A stretch of DNA of 64,000 bases from Acidobacteriota bacterium. Its GTDB lineage: Bacteria; Acidobacteriota; Terriglobia; Terriglobales; Acidobacteriaceae. Below are positions 26,071 to 34,954 of the stretch, in pieces. A program made the position numbers and the translations under genes. Within the stretch, counting starts at the first letter, position 1; every line of letters begins with the position of its first letter. The DNA is taken from contig JAKAJO010000051.1 of assembly GCA_021813745.1 (NCBI GenBank), forward strand, positions 30,370 to 94,369, given 5' to 3'. The notes under the pieces are model-generated. The model had not been told where the DNA came from. It saw nothing but the letters and a program-made list of their open reading frames with translations, and searched no databases.

Positions 26071-27849
26071 ATGGCAGACCAGAAAGCACCTCAGATGCAG
26101 GCCACACTCGGGCTTACCGGGTTGACCAGCAATGCGATGGCGCTCATTGCACCGGGCGCCTTCCTGTGGCTGACCTTCTTCATTCAGGCGACTACGGGCA
26201 CACCGACCACAGCACCTGACATGTGGTGGGGCATTCTCTTTGCCTTGCTGCTGTGCCTGGCGACGGCGGTGTCGTATGCGGAGATTTCAAAGCTCTATCC
26301 CGGCACCGGATCGAGCTACTACTACGCGGAGCAGGCGCTGCTGTCAAAAGACAAGGCCTTCAAGTATGCGCGTGTTGCGAAGTTCATCGTGGGCTGGGGC
26401 TCGCACCTCTACTACTGGGTGTATCCGGGCGTGATGGTGGCGACGACGGGCATCTTTGTGGGATATGTGGTCGGCTTCCTGTATCCGAATTTCATCAGCG
26501 GTTCCAATCCTGGGCCTGTCTTCATGGCGCTGGTGGCGATTGTGTTTTCCTTCTTTGTGGCATGGATCGCGCAGAAGGGCGCAGGCGCATCAACGGCGGT
26601 CAACATTGCGATCAACATTGTGCAGATCTCCGCGCTGCTGGTCTTCAGCGTTCTGGCTCTTGGTTACCGCGTGAACCATCCGGCTGGATCTCCGGCGTTC
26701 CAGTACGATGCGCAGACGCTCTCCACTTACACCTATCAATTCGCGACGAACCCGAAGGACAGCTCGGTGATGCGCGATGCAAGCGGGACACCGCTGCCTC
26801 TGCTGGACAAGGCCGGCAAGCCGGTTCCCTACACGGTTTCGTATCCCGAATTCGACGCAAGCGGCAACTTTCTGACGCATCCCAAGGCATCGTCGATTGT
26901 GACCCCGCACAAATTCAGCTGGATTTTCATCCAGGCGACGGTGGCGATTCTGATCCTGGTGGGCTTTGAATCGGTGACGTCCATGGGGGGCGAGGCGAAG
27001 AATCCGACCAAACACATTCCAATTGCCGTGATTTCTTCGCTGCTCATTCAAGGGTTGATCTGTTACCTGATTGAGTATTTCGCTGCGAACTATTTCCTGA
27101 ACTCGGGATATACGATGCAGAGTGCGGCTGGGTCAGCGGCACCGGTTGGCGACATGATGATCATTGTCGGCGACGCACTCCTTGGCCAGGGGCATGGCAA
27201 GTACTTCATGCTGGCCGAGGCGGTGACGGTGTTTCTGGCGCTGATTGGGACGACACTGAGCTGCATGAATACCGGAGCTCGCGTGACATACGCGATGGGT
27301 AAAGACGATGAGGCGCCGGAGCACTTCGGCTTGCTTCATGCTGAGTCGCTGACCCCGCGGCGCGCCATCTGGACGCTAGCCGTGATCTCGGCGTTCCTGG
27401 GTACGCTTGCTGTGTCCCTGGTGTTTGCCGATGGCAGCGCGCCCACCGATGCGACAATCGCTGCTCTGCCACATGGGCTCTTCTCCAGTTTCGGCTACTC
27501 GACGCATGACAAGCTGGCGGCACTTCCGAATTCGCTGCTGACAATTACGCTGACGTCGAACTTCGGCACCTTTATCCTGTATGCGCTGAGCTGCTTCCTG
27601 TGCATGGTGGCATTTAACAAGCGCCCGGACTTCAGCTTTATGCGTCACCTTTTGATTCCGACTTTCGGGCTCATCGCCAATCTGGTTTGCATGGCGTTCT
27701 ACCTGATTGGTCCTTTCATGGGTTACGGTACATCGAAGGAGCCGCTGCTGGCCCTGGGCATCAGCGCTATCTGGGGCATCTATGGAGCAATCTACTTCCT
27801 GCGAACGTCGAAGGTGAAAGGAAAGGCAGTTCTTCTGGAATCGCGCTAA
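26071..27849 (+). CDS. APC-superfamily amino-acid permease
   Basis: The 592-aa inner-membrane transporter has about 12 hydrophobic helices. Its N-terminal APC pattern includes GLTGLTSNAMALIAPGAFLW and YAEISKLYPGTGSSYYYAEQAL. A loop of roughly 80 polar residues (about 215-295) lies between helices and is longer than in most members. The segment GFESVTSMGGEAKNPTKHIP is the classic APC signature. ATG 26071 follows AGGAG with good spacing, so I drop 25 residues of the track ORF. Its substrate cannot be named; the upstream barrel and downstream signalling genes do not decide it. Confidence 0.86.
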   Translation: MADQKAPQMQATLGLTGLTSNAMALIAPGAFLWLTFFIQATTGTPTTAPDMWWGILFALLLCLATAVSYAEISKLYPGTGSSYYYAEQALLSKDKAFKYARVAKFIVGWGSHLYYWVYPGVMVATTGIFVGYVVGFLYPNFISGSNPGPVFMALVAIVFSFFVAWIAQKGAGASTAVNIAINIVQISALLVFSVLALGYRVNHPAGSPAFQYDAQTLSTYTYQFATNPKDSSVMRDASGTPLPLLDKAGKPVPYTVSYPEFDASGNFLTHPKASSIVTPHKFSWIFIQATVAILILVGFESVTSMGGEAKNPTKHIPIAVISSLLIQGLICYLIEYFAANYFLNSGYTMQSAAGSAAPVGDMMIIVGDALLGQGHGKYFMLAEAVTVFLALIGTTLSCMNTGARVTYAMGKDDEAPEHFGLLHAESLTPRRAIWTLAVISAFLGTLAVSLVFADGSAPTDATIAALPHGLFSSFGYSTHDKLAALPNSLLTITLTSNFGTFILYALSCFLCMVAFNKRPDFSFMRHLLIPTFGLIANLVCMAFYLIGPFMGYGTSKEPLLALGISAIWGIYGAIYFLRTSKVKGKAVLLESR

Positions 27850-28015
27850 ACAGCACGATCCCGTGAACCAGCTGCAGGCGGGTGCCGTCCCACAGAAGCC
27901 TTCCCGAGCAACCGGGTGAAGGGCGGGCTGTGACGGCATCCGCATCTTCCTTTCGATTGAAAGCAAAGCGCGGCGCGTTGCAGCGCTGCGAAGCAACGAT
28001 CAGGAAACGGGTCCC

Positions 28016-28819
28016 ATGCTCGATGTGGTGTTTGGCCAGGTGAGCGATCCTGGAAAAGTCCGAACGAACAACGAAGATGCGATGGGATCGTTTATTCCCT
28101 CGTCCCGGAGCCAGGCGCGGTCGCATGGCTTTCTGTTTGTCGTGGCCGACGGCGTGGGGGGCATGGATCTGGGCGAAGTGGCATCGTCCACCGCCGTCTC
28201 GGTGGCGTTGGAAGAGTTCTCTAAGGCGCAGGCAGGCTCGATGCTGATCAGCCTGTTGCCGCGGATTCTGCAATCGGCCAACGCGGCCGTTCATGATCGC
28301 ACGCTGGCCCAGCAGTTCCGGGGCAAGAAGATGGCAACGACGATGGTAGCCTGCGCGCTCCGGCACGATCAGGCGATTGTGTCGCATGTGGGCGACTCAC
28401 GCTGCTACCTGGTGCGGAACGGGCAGGCGCGGCAGATTACGCAGGACCATACGCTGGTAAACGAACAACGGAAATTGGGATTGATCTCCGCGTCCGAGAT
28501 CGCGGAATCGGACTCGCGGCATGTGCTCATCCGGTCGCTGGGACCTGAGATGTTTGTTTCGCCGGATACGACGGCGTTGACGGTGCAGCCGGGCGACCAC
28601 CTGATACTTTGCAGCGACGGACTGCATGACGAACTGCCGCCGGAGGAGATGGCACGGATTGTGTCGCAGGGCAAAGACATTGACGAGATTGCCCATGAAC
28701 TGGTGGCTCGGGCGGTGGAGATTGACGGACAAGACAATACAACCGCACAGGTGGTGCGGGTTCGTTCCGTCGAGCAGGTTGGCATGTACCGTGGGCGGCC
28801 GTACCGGCTGCCGGCTTGA
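28016..28819 (+). CDS. PP2C-family serine/threonine protein phosphatase
   Basis: The 267-aa cytosolic phosphatase has the PP2C motifs in order: VRTNNEDAMG, VVADGVGGMDLGEVASS, a metal aspartate in VSHVGDSRCYLVR, LILCSDGLHDELP and QDNTTAQVV. These residues bind the two manganese or magnesium ions. It is followed about 100 bases later by a Ser/Thr kinase in the same direction, forming a probable reversible-phosphorylation pair. No transmembrane segment is present. Confidence 0.92.
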   Translation: MLDVVFGQVSDPGKVRTNNEDAMGSFIPSSRSQARSHGFLFVVADGVGGMDLGEVASSTAVSVALEEFSKAQAGSMLISLLPRILQSANAAVHDRTLAQQFRGKKMATTMVACALRHDQAIVSHVGDSRCYLVRNGQARQITQDHTLVNEQRKLGLISASEIAESDSRHVLIRSLGPEMFVSPDTTALTVQPGDHLILCSDGLHDELPPEEMARIVSQGKDIDEIAHELVARAVEIDGQDNTTAQVVRVRSVEQVGMYRGRPYRLPA

Positions 28820-28843
28820 GGGGATGGAGTCTTAAGAAAAGCC

Positions 28844-28860
28844 TTACAAATCCCTTGTAA
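28844..28860. promoter_or_regulatory. Inverted repeat and possible -10 before the kinase gene
   Basis: TTACAA and TTGTAA flank five bases (ATCCC), 59 bases before the kinase ATG. The right arm runs into TGTAAAAT, which resembles a -10 box. It could be an operator overlapping a promoter. Confidence 0.35.
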
Positions 28861-28918
28861 AATCGGCGCGGATTCCCGGTAGAGTGGGAGGAGCGTAACG
28901 TTTGGAGTCATCCCATCG

Positions 28919-29893
28919 ATGGGCTTTCTTGACAGCATTGAACCTGGCACCATGATTGACTTCTACCGGGTCGAGGCTCCGGTGGCCCGGAGTGGCATGG
29001 CATCGATTTTTCGCGCGGTGGATACGCGGGACGGCCGGGTTGTGGCGCTGAAGATTCCTCATCCGGACATGGAGGCGGACCCGATTCTGTTCGATCGCTT
29101 TCAGCGCGAAGCGGCGATCGGCGAGAAGCTGCAACACCCGCACGTCATGCGGGTTTTTGGCGGCGAAAAGCGATCGCGCGTGTACATGGTGATGGAGTGG
29201 TGTGAGGGGCGGCTTTTGCGGCAGATTCTGAGTGAAGGACGCATGACTGCCGATCGGGCGATCCGGATCACACACGAGGTGCTGGACGCACTGGAGTACA
29301 TCCACGAGCAGGGCGTGATTCATCGCGACCTGAAGCCGGAAAACATTATGGTGGATGCACAGGACAATATCAAGTTGATCGACTTTGGCATTGCGGGCGA
29401 CGCGGCCGCGCGGCGGCTGACCTATGCGAACTTCACCGCGACGCTGGGAACCGCCGACTATATTTCACCGGAGCAAATCAAGGGCAAGCGAGGCGACGGG
29501 CGGTCAGATATCTATGCGATGGGGGTGATCCTGTACGAGATGTTGACAGGAAAGCAGCCGTTTACCGGCTCATCCCCGATGGAGGTGATGAACGACAGGC
29601 TGCTGAATTATCCGATGCCGCCCTCGGTGGCTGAGCCGTCGATTTCGCCTCAACTGCAGGAGGTTCTGTACCGGGCATTGGAACGAGACCCGAAGAATCG
29701 TTATGCACGGGCAGCGGATTTTGCACATGATCTGGAGCATTTGGACGAGGTGGGAGTCGAGGATCGACCGGAGCTGCATGCATGGAAGAAGCGGAAGTCG
29801 CAGCTGCCACGCAATATTCTGTATTATTCTGCACTTGCGCTCATCCCAGTTGTTATTCTGTTGTTGATGGTTCTGGTGGCCCGTCACAGGTAG
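28919..29893 (+). CDS. Eukaryotic-type Ser/Thr protein kinase with C-terminal anchor
   Basis: The 324-aa protein has a kinase domain (residues 12-275) with catalytic lysine in VALKIPH, catalytic loop VIHRDLKPENIM and metal loop LIDFGIAGD, then GTADYISPEQI. The glycine loop is weak (VARSGMASIF instead of GxGxxG). A single membrane helix near the C-terminus (NILYYSALALIPVVILLLM) has almost nothing after it, so there is no extracellular sensor. This differs from PASTA kinases. It follows the PP2C gene and precedes glnA by about 95 bases. Confidence 0.9.
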   Translation: MGFLDSIEPGTMIDFYRVEAPVARSGMASIFRAVDTRDGRVVALKIPHPDMEADPILFDRFQREAAIGEKLQHPHVMRVFGGEKRSRVYMVMEWCEGRLLRQILSEGRMTADRAIRITHEVLDALEYIHEQGVIHRDLKPENIMVDAQDNIKLIDFGIAGDAAARRLTYANFTATLGTADYISPEQIKGKRGDGRSDIYAMGVILYEMLTGKQPFTGSSPMEVMNDRLLNYPMPPSVAEPSISPQLQEVLYRALERDPKNRYARAADFAHDLEHLDEVGVEDRPELHAWKKRKSQLPRNILYYSALALIPVVILLLMVLVARHR

Positions 29894-29987
29894 CCAGCAC
29901 TCTTTGCGATCTTCACGGGTTCTTTATACCGGGGACCTTAAACTTTTCTGGAATATCCCAATCCCTTTTTCGTTATGAAGGAGATCC

Positions 29988-31418
29988 ATGTCGACTGAGT
30001 ACCGTAATTTTCTGGCTCTTTCCTATGAAGAGCTTGAAGAACTGAACCTGCAAGCCAAGGCCGACCGCATGAATCGGGTTTCGGCCGATGAAATCCGCGA
30101 AAAGCGGCTCAAGTACCTGGCAGACGAGAAGCGGATCAAGGCCGTTACGGTGCTGTTCAGTGACCTGGAAGGCCGCCTGCACCTTCTTGACTATGACAAG
30201 AAGTTCCTGCTGGGTTCTTACGAGAATCTGACGTTTGACGGCTCTTCGATTCGCGGATTTACTGCGCAAAAGGAGAGCGACCTGCGCCTCGGCATCGACT
30301 GGAGCGCGTTCTACTGGGTGCCCGCCGATGTATTTGGCAATGGCAAGGTGCTGGTTTTCGGCACTGTCATTGACAAGGATGGATCCCTCTATTCGGGCGA
30401 CATTCGCGGCGTACTGAAGAACTACTCCGACACGCTTTACAAGGAAAAGGGCTACACGCTGAACGCGGCCAACGAGATTGAAGGCTTCCTGTTTGCGGGC
30501 CGCGACGCAGAAAAGAAGTACCACGAGACCGGGAAGTTCGAATTCATTAACACGGGTGGCTACTATCATGTGCTGCCGCTGGATCCGCTTCGTCAGTTCA
30601 TCGATACGGCTGCGGAAGTGCAGCGCGCAATGGGCTTCCAGAATGAAAAGGACCACCCGGAAGTGGCGCCCAGCCAGTTTGAGATCAACTACGGTTACGG
30701 CGAAGTGGTGGCTGCGGCAGACCAGATTCAGCTCTACAAGCTGCTGACCCGGCAGATTGCAAACAACATGGGTTACACGGCAAGTTTCCTGCCGAAGCCT
30801 GTGGTGGGCGTAAATGGCAGCGGCATGCACACGAACCTGTCAGTCTCCAAGGGCACGACGAACCTGTTCTGGGATGAGGCAGGGCAGGAGAAGCTTTCGA
30901 GCTTCGGTTGGGATTTTGTCGATCGGGTGCTGAGCCACGCGCTGGATATCTGCCTGATCCTGAACCCGAGCGTCAACGCGTACCGCCGCCTGGATCCGCA
31001 TTTCGAGGCACCGAACCAGATCAAGGCGTCTGCGACGGATCGAGGCTCGATGGTGCGCGTGCCGATCGGCAACTCGCGCTCGATGCGCGTGGAAGTACGG
31101 TCCGTGGCACCCGACGCGAATCCATATTTGACGCTCTACGCGCTCTTCAAGACAGGCATCGATGGCAAGGCGGCGAAGATCGATAATCTTCGCCAGGCAG
31201 AGCGCTATCTGCCGGACCACATCCAGCAGGCGATTGATGACTTCAAGGGATCTTCCTGGATTCCGAAGATTCTTGGTGCTGATGTGCAGGGTCGCTTTGC
31301 GGACTTGAAGCAGGCGGCGGCTGATCGTTGCCCACGTGCACTGGGTACCTTCGTGAAGGGCAGCGAGGTGCAATACCATCACGAGGTATACAACCAGTCG
31401 CTCTGGAACCTGTTCTAA
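29988..31418 (+). CDS. glnA: Glutamine synthetase
   Basis: The 476-aa type I-like enzyme makes glutamine from glutamate, ammonium and ATP. Motifs include LTFDGSSIRGF, the ATP loop in VVGVNGSGMHTNLSVSKG, and the active-site flap LNPSVNAYRRLDPHFEAPNQI. The adenylylation motif NLYxLP of enterobacterial enzymes is replaced by NLRQAERYLP, so control by that tyrosine seems unlikely. AGGAG precedes ATG 29988. It follows the kinase gene, so expression with phosphorylation partners is possible, and it ends at a strong terminator. Confidence 0.92.
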   Translation: MSTEYRNFLALSYEELEELNLQAKADRMNRVSADEIREKRLKYLADEKRIKAVTVLFSDLEGRLHLLDYDKKFLLGSYENLTFDGSSIRGFTAQKESDLRLGIDWSAFYWVPADVFGNGKVLVFGTVIDKDGSLYSGDIRGVLKNYSDTLYKEKGYTLNAANEIEGFLFAGRDAEKKYHETGKFEFINTGGYYHVLPLDPLRQFIDTAAEVQRAMGFQNEKDHPEVAPSQFEINYGYGEVVAAADQIQLYKLLTRQIANNMGYTASFLPKPVVGVNGSGMHTNLSVSKGTTNLFWDEAGQEKLSSFGWDFVDRVLSHALDICLILNPSVNAYRRLDPHFEAPNQIKASATDRGSMVRVPIGNSRSMRVEVRSVAPDANPYLTLYALFKTGIDGKAAKIDNLRQAERYLPDHIQQAIDDFKGSSWIPKILGADVQGRFADLKQAAADRCPRALGTFVKGSEVQYHHEVYNQSLWNLF

Positions 31419-31455
31419 GGAGTCTGGTAAGACACAGGGTTGAAGATCGGAAGTG

Positions 31456-31487
31456 AAAGGCGCAGCCCGCGAGGGCTGCGCCTTTCT
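31456..31487 (+). terminator. Rho-independent terminator of glnA
   Basis: AAAGGCGCAGCCC, loop GCGA, GGGCTGCGCCTTT forms a 13-bp perfect stem ending in a short T-rich tail, about 40 bases after the glnA stop. Confidence 0.9.
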
Positions 31488-31630
31488 GCTTATAGGGACA
31501 GGCGATGGGAGAGACATCGCGGTGCGGCTTCATATCAATACGGAACTTATTGCAAATGGCACCCACGGGTGATATACAGGAGCGGCTGAGAATTGCAGAA
31601 AAGCGCGCAGCAAAGCGGTGATGGATAGAA

Positions 31631-33148
31631 GTGCGCGCGGAGATGACGATGACGCTTCGCAAGTTGATTTGGAAGGCCCTTCCGGTTGCGGCGGGAGTGG
31701 TTGCGCCCTTGTTGCTGCAGGGTCAGGAAATGCGGCCTGACCTCACGATTCACTGGGACAAGACGGAGGTCGTTTCGCGATCGACACCGACACTGCAGGT
31801 GGTGGTGAATCCGCCGCTGCGGCCGGGCCAACCGCTGGGCGAGGCGGCGTACAGAGTGGTCAAAGAGCTGGGCGCGGACTATGTTCGTTATGTCCCGTGG
31901 CTTCCCTACCCCAAGCTGGCTGTTGCCGAACTGGAGCCTCCGACTCCCCAAAAGACGAGCTGGGATTTTTCGCTCATCGACCCGATGACCAAGGACTTTA
32001 TGGATGCCACGAGCGGGCATTCGACGGTGATGAACTTCAGCACGTCACCGACGTGGCTGTACAAGACGGACAAGCCTGCGACGTATCCGGAAGATGCCAA
32101 CAAGGTGACGTGGAACTACACACAAGGGACAGAACTGCGAGACCCAACAGGCAAAGAGCTGGGCGACTATTATGCCCGGCTGGTGAGCTGGTATGTGAAG
32201 GGTGGCTTCACGGACGAGAACGGCGTGCGGCATGAATCGGGGCATCACTACAGCTTTCCTTACTGGGAGGTGCTGAACGAAGTTGACTTTGAGCACAAGA
32301 TGACACCGCAGCAATACACGGAGCGCTATGACGCGATTGTGAGCGCGATTCATGCGGTTTCGCCGGAGACGAAGTTTGTGGGGATGGCGCTAGCGGCTCC
32401 GAGCGATCGCCCTGAGTATTTCGAGTATTTTCTGAATCACAGGAATCACAGGCCGGGCATACCGCTGGACATGATCTCGTATCACTTCTATGCATCGCCA
32501 ACCGCTGACCAGAAGCTGGATGACTGGCAATACACCTTCTTCGATCAGGCGAATGGCTTCCTGAATACAGTGCGCTATGTGGAGACGATCCGGAAGCGGC
32601 TGTCACCGGAGACGAAAACAGACACGGATGAGCTGGGGGTGATCCTGCCGACTGACAACACAGCCGCGGACAAGGTGCCGCCACCCAGCGCGTACTGGAA
32701 TCTGGCGGGGTCCTTATATGCCTATTTGTTCATCGAACTTTCAAAGCTGCAGATCGACGTCATCGGAGAGTCGCAGCTGATTGGCTATCCGACGCAGTTC
32801 CCCAGTGTAAGCATGATGGATTGGACGAACAACAAGCCGAATGCGCGATTCTGGGTCTTGAAGCTCATTAAGGACAGCTTTCGTCCAGGAGACCGGTTGG
32901 CTGAAACCAAGGTGGAAGGGAAACATGCAAGCGAGGTGGCCGCGCAAGGTTTTGTAACACCATCGGGACGCAAGCTGCTGCTGGCCAATAAGCGCAACCG
33001 TGGAGTGGATTTAATGCTCCCGGATGCAGGACCAGCGACCGCGCAGACCGTGGATGAGCAGACCAGCGATGGGCCGGCGCGCAGCGCGCCTGTAGAAGGC
33101 GGGAAAATTCATCTGGATCCATTTGCCGTGACGGTGGTGAGCTGGTGA
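31631..33148 (+). CDS. Secreted glycoside hydrolase, GH39-like
   Basis: The 505-aa protein has a signal peptide (MTMTLRKLIWKALPVAAGVV) and a clan-A TIM-barrel-like domain. The motif YWEVLNEVDFEHK contains the NE pair expected for the acid/base glutamate; a candidate nucleophile lies later in DVIGESQLIGYP or DTDELGV. The C-terminal 90 residues form a beta-rich domain. This resembles GH39 enzymes, which act on xylosides, iduronides and similar, but the exact family is not certain. Start may be GTG 31631 or ATG 31643. It overlaps the mutarotase start as GTGA, so they are coupled. Confidence 0.7.
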   Translation: MRAEMTMTLRKLIWKALPVAAGVVAPLLLQGQEMRPDLTIHWDKTEVVSRSTPTLQVVVNPPLRPGQPLGEAAYRVVKELGADYVRYVPWLPYPKLAVAELEPPTPQKTSWDFSLIDPMTKDFMDATSGHSTVMNFSTSPTWLYKTDKPATYPEDANKVTWNYTQGTELRDPTGKELGDYYARLVSWYVKGGFTDENGVRHESGHHYSFPYWEVLNEVDFEHKMTPQQYTERYDAIVSAIHAVSPETKFVGMALAAPSDRPEYFEYFLNHRNHRPGIPLDMISYHFYASPTADQKLDDWQYTFFDQANGFLNTVRYVETIRKRLSPETKTDTDELGVILPTDNTAADKVPPPSAYWNLAGSLYAYLFIELSKLQIDVIGESQLIGYPTQFPSVSMMDWTNNKPNARFWVLKLIKDSFRPGDRLAETKVEGKHASEVAAQGFVTPSGRKLLLANKRNRGVDLMLPDAGPATAQTVDEQTSDGPARSAPVEGGKIHLDPFAVTVVSW

Positions 33149-33492
33149 GCGCACAGGAAGATTCGGGTGGGGCGCTGAAACGTTATGCATTCATGCTGCG
33201 GCTGCGGCCGGGTGCGGCGGAAGCCTATGATGCGGCGCATCGCGCGGTGTGGCCGGAGATGCTGGCCCTGCTGAAAGGAGCGGGCATCCATGAGTATTCC
33301 ATCTATCGGCGGGATGAGTTACTGATTCTGACTTTGCGTTGTGCTGATTTTGAGGAGACCTGGAGCAGAATCGATCAAGACCCCGTGAATCTGCGCTGGC
33401 AACAGGCGATGGCGCCCTACTTTGCCGCGCAGGAGGGATTGCGCCCCGGGGAGCGATTCCCCATGATGGAAGAGGTTTTCTATCTGCCTTAA
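33145..33492 (+). CDS. rhaM: L-rhamnose mutarotase
   Basis: The 115-aa protein interconverts the alpha and beta anomers of L-rhamnose. The signatures are the opening KRYAFMLRLRPGAAEAYDAAHRAVWPEML, with the catalytic histidine, YSIYRRDELLILTL, and the end FPMMEEVFYL. Its GTG start overlaps the TGA of the GH39-like gene (GTGA), so translation is coupled. It sits before an isomerase-family gene, which makes sense as the next step after sugar release. Confidence 0.92.
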   Translation: MSAQEDSGGALKRYAFMLRLRPGAAEAYDAAHRAVWPEMLALLKGAGIHEYSIYRRDELLILTLRCADFEETWSRIDQDPVNLRWQQAMAPYFAAQEGLRPGERFPMMEEVFYLP

Positions 33493-33514
33493 GGATGACA
33501 AGGAGTCGCCTTCC

Positions 33515-34945
33515 ATGAGCACAGGGGATGAACTGCGCGTAGGCTTGTGTGGCATCGGGCTTGAGGCGTACTGGGCGCAGTTTGCGGGTCTTCGGGAGCG
33601 GCTTGAGAGCTATGTGGCGCACGTTGCGCTCCGCATGGAGCGGTCAGGCGTGAAGGTGGTCAATCTGGGATTGATCGACGCGCCACAGCGCGCGAAGACG
33701 GCGGGCCACAGGTGCCGACGGGAGGAGATCGATGTTCTCTTTCTGTATGTGACGACCTATGCGCTTTCCAATACGGTGCTTCCGCTGGTGCAGCGCGCGG
33801 GCGTGCCGGTGGTGATTCTGAATCTGCAACCGGATGCCGCGATGGACTACGCACGCTTAAATGGCATGGGCGACCGCACAGCCATGACGGGCGAATGGCT
33901 TGCGTACTGTTCTGCCTGCCCGGTGCCGGAGATTGCCAACGTCCTGAGGCGAGCAGAGATTCCCTTTCACCAGGTGACGGGCATTCTGGATGAGGCACTG
34001 ACCTGGACTGAGATCGAGCAATGGCTTGCAGCCGCACAAGTTCGGGCAGCACTGGCCGATACGCGACTTGGGCTGATGGGGCACTACTACAGCGGCATGC
34101 TGGACATCATGACCGATGTCACGCTGGTTTCGATTGCGTTCGGCACGCATGTGGAGTTGCTTGAGGTTGACGACCTGAGCGATCTGGCCGCAAATGTGGG
34201 CGAGGACGCGATCGTGCGGCGCGTCCAGGAATTCCAATCGAGCTTTGATGTGCAGGCGGATTGCGCCCCGGAGGAGTTGCGGCGGGCTGCACGAACATCT
34301 GTCGCGCTGGACGCGTTTGTGACGAAACACGAACTGAACGCCCTGGCTTACTACTACAAAGGATCCGGGAATGTGGCGAACGAAGATGTGATGAGCTCAA
34401 TCATTCTGGGCACTTCCCTACTGACCGCGCGGCATATTCCTGTGGCGGGCGAGTATGAGGTAAAGAATGTACTGGCGATGAAGATGATGGATCTTCTGGG
34501 CGCTGGCGGTTCCTTTACGGAGTATTACGCGATCGATTTTAACGATGATCTTGTGCTAATGGGACATGATGGTCCGGGGCATTTGAGGATTGCCGAGGGC
34601 AAGACGAAGGTGCGCCCGCTGGGTGTTTATCACGGCAAGGTGGGGCGAGGCGTCTCCGTGGAAATGAGTGTCCGGCATGGTCCGGTGACACTGCTTTCTG
34701 TTGTTGAAGATCGTCAGCATCGGTTCAAGCTTCAGGTGGCTGAGGGGAAATCGGTTGCTGGCCCAATTCTGGAAATTGGGAACACAAACAGCCGCTATCG
34801 TTTTGCACTGGGAGCCCGGGACTTTGTTCAGGCATGGAATGCGGGAGCGCCAGCGCATCACTGCGCGGTGGGAGTGGGCCATCTTGCGCGCACATTGGAA
34901 AAGTGCGCCGCGCTGATGGGCCTCGGATTTGAGCAGATCTGTTGA
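33515..34945 (+). CDS. L-fucose/L-arabinose isomerase-family protein
   Basis: The 476-aa protein resembles proteins annotated as L-fucose/L-arabinose isomerase family. The N-terminal alpha/beta domain includes VDVLFLYVTTYALSNTVLPLVQRAGVPVV-like text (here IDVLFLYVTTYAL), and the C-terminal half includes GEYEVKNVLAMKMMDLLGAGGSFTEYYAIDF, a likely metal-binding region. Such enzymes convert aldoses to ketoses. Next to rhaM it probably acts on rhamnose or a related deoxysugar, but the substrate is inference. AAGGAG precedes ATG 33515 with proper spacing. Confidence 0.82.
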   Translation: MSTGDELRVGLCGIGLEAYWAQFAGLRERLESYVAHVALRMERSGVKVVNLGLIDAPQRAKTAGHRCRREEIDVLFLYVTTYALSNTVLPLVQRAGVPVVILNLQPDAAMDYARLNGMGDRTAMTGEWLAYCSACPVPEIANVLRRAEIPFHQVTGILDEALTWTEIEQWLAAAQVRAALADTRLGLMGHYYSGMLDIMTDVTLVSIAFGTHVELLEVDDLSDLAANVGEDAIVRRVQEFQSSFDVQADCAPEELRRAARTSVALDAFVTKHELNALAYYYKGSGNVANEDVMSSIILGTSLLTARHIPVAGEYEVKNVLAMKMMDLLGAGGSFTEYYAIDFNDDLVLMGHDGPGHLRIAEGKTKVRPLGVYHGKVGRGVSVEMSVRHGPVTLLSVVEDRQHRFKLQVAEGKSVAGPILEIGNTNSRYRFALGARDFVQAWNAGAPAHHCAVGVGHLARTLEKCAALMGLGFEQIC

Positions 34946-34954
34946 AGACCACGA

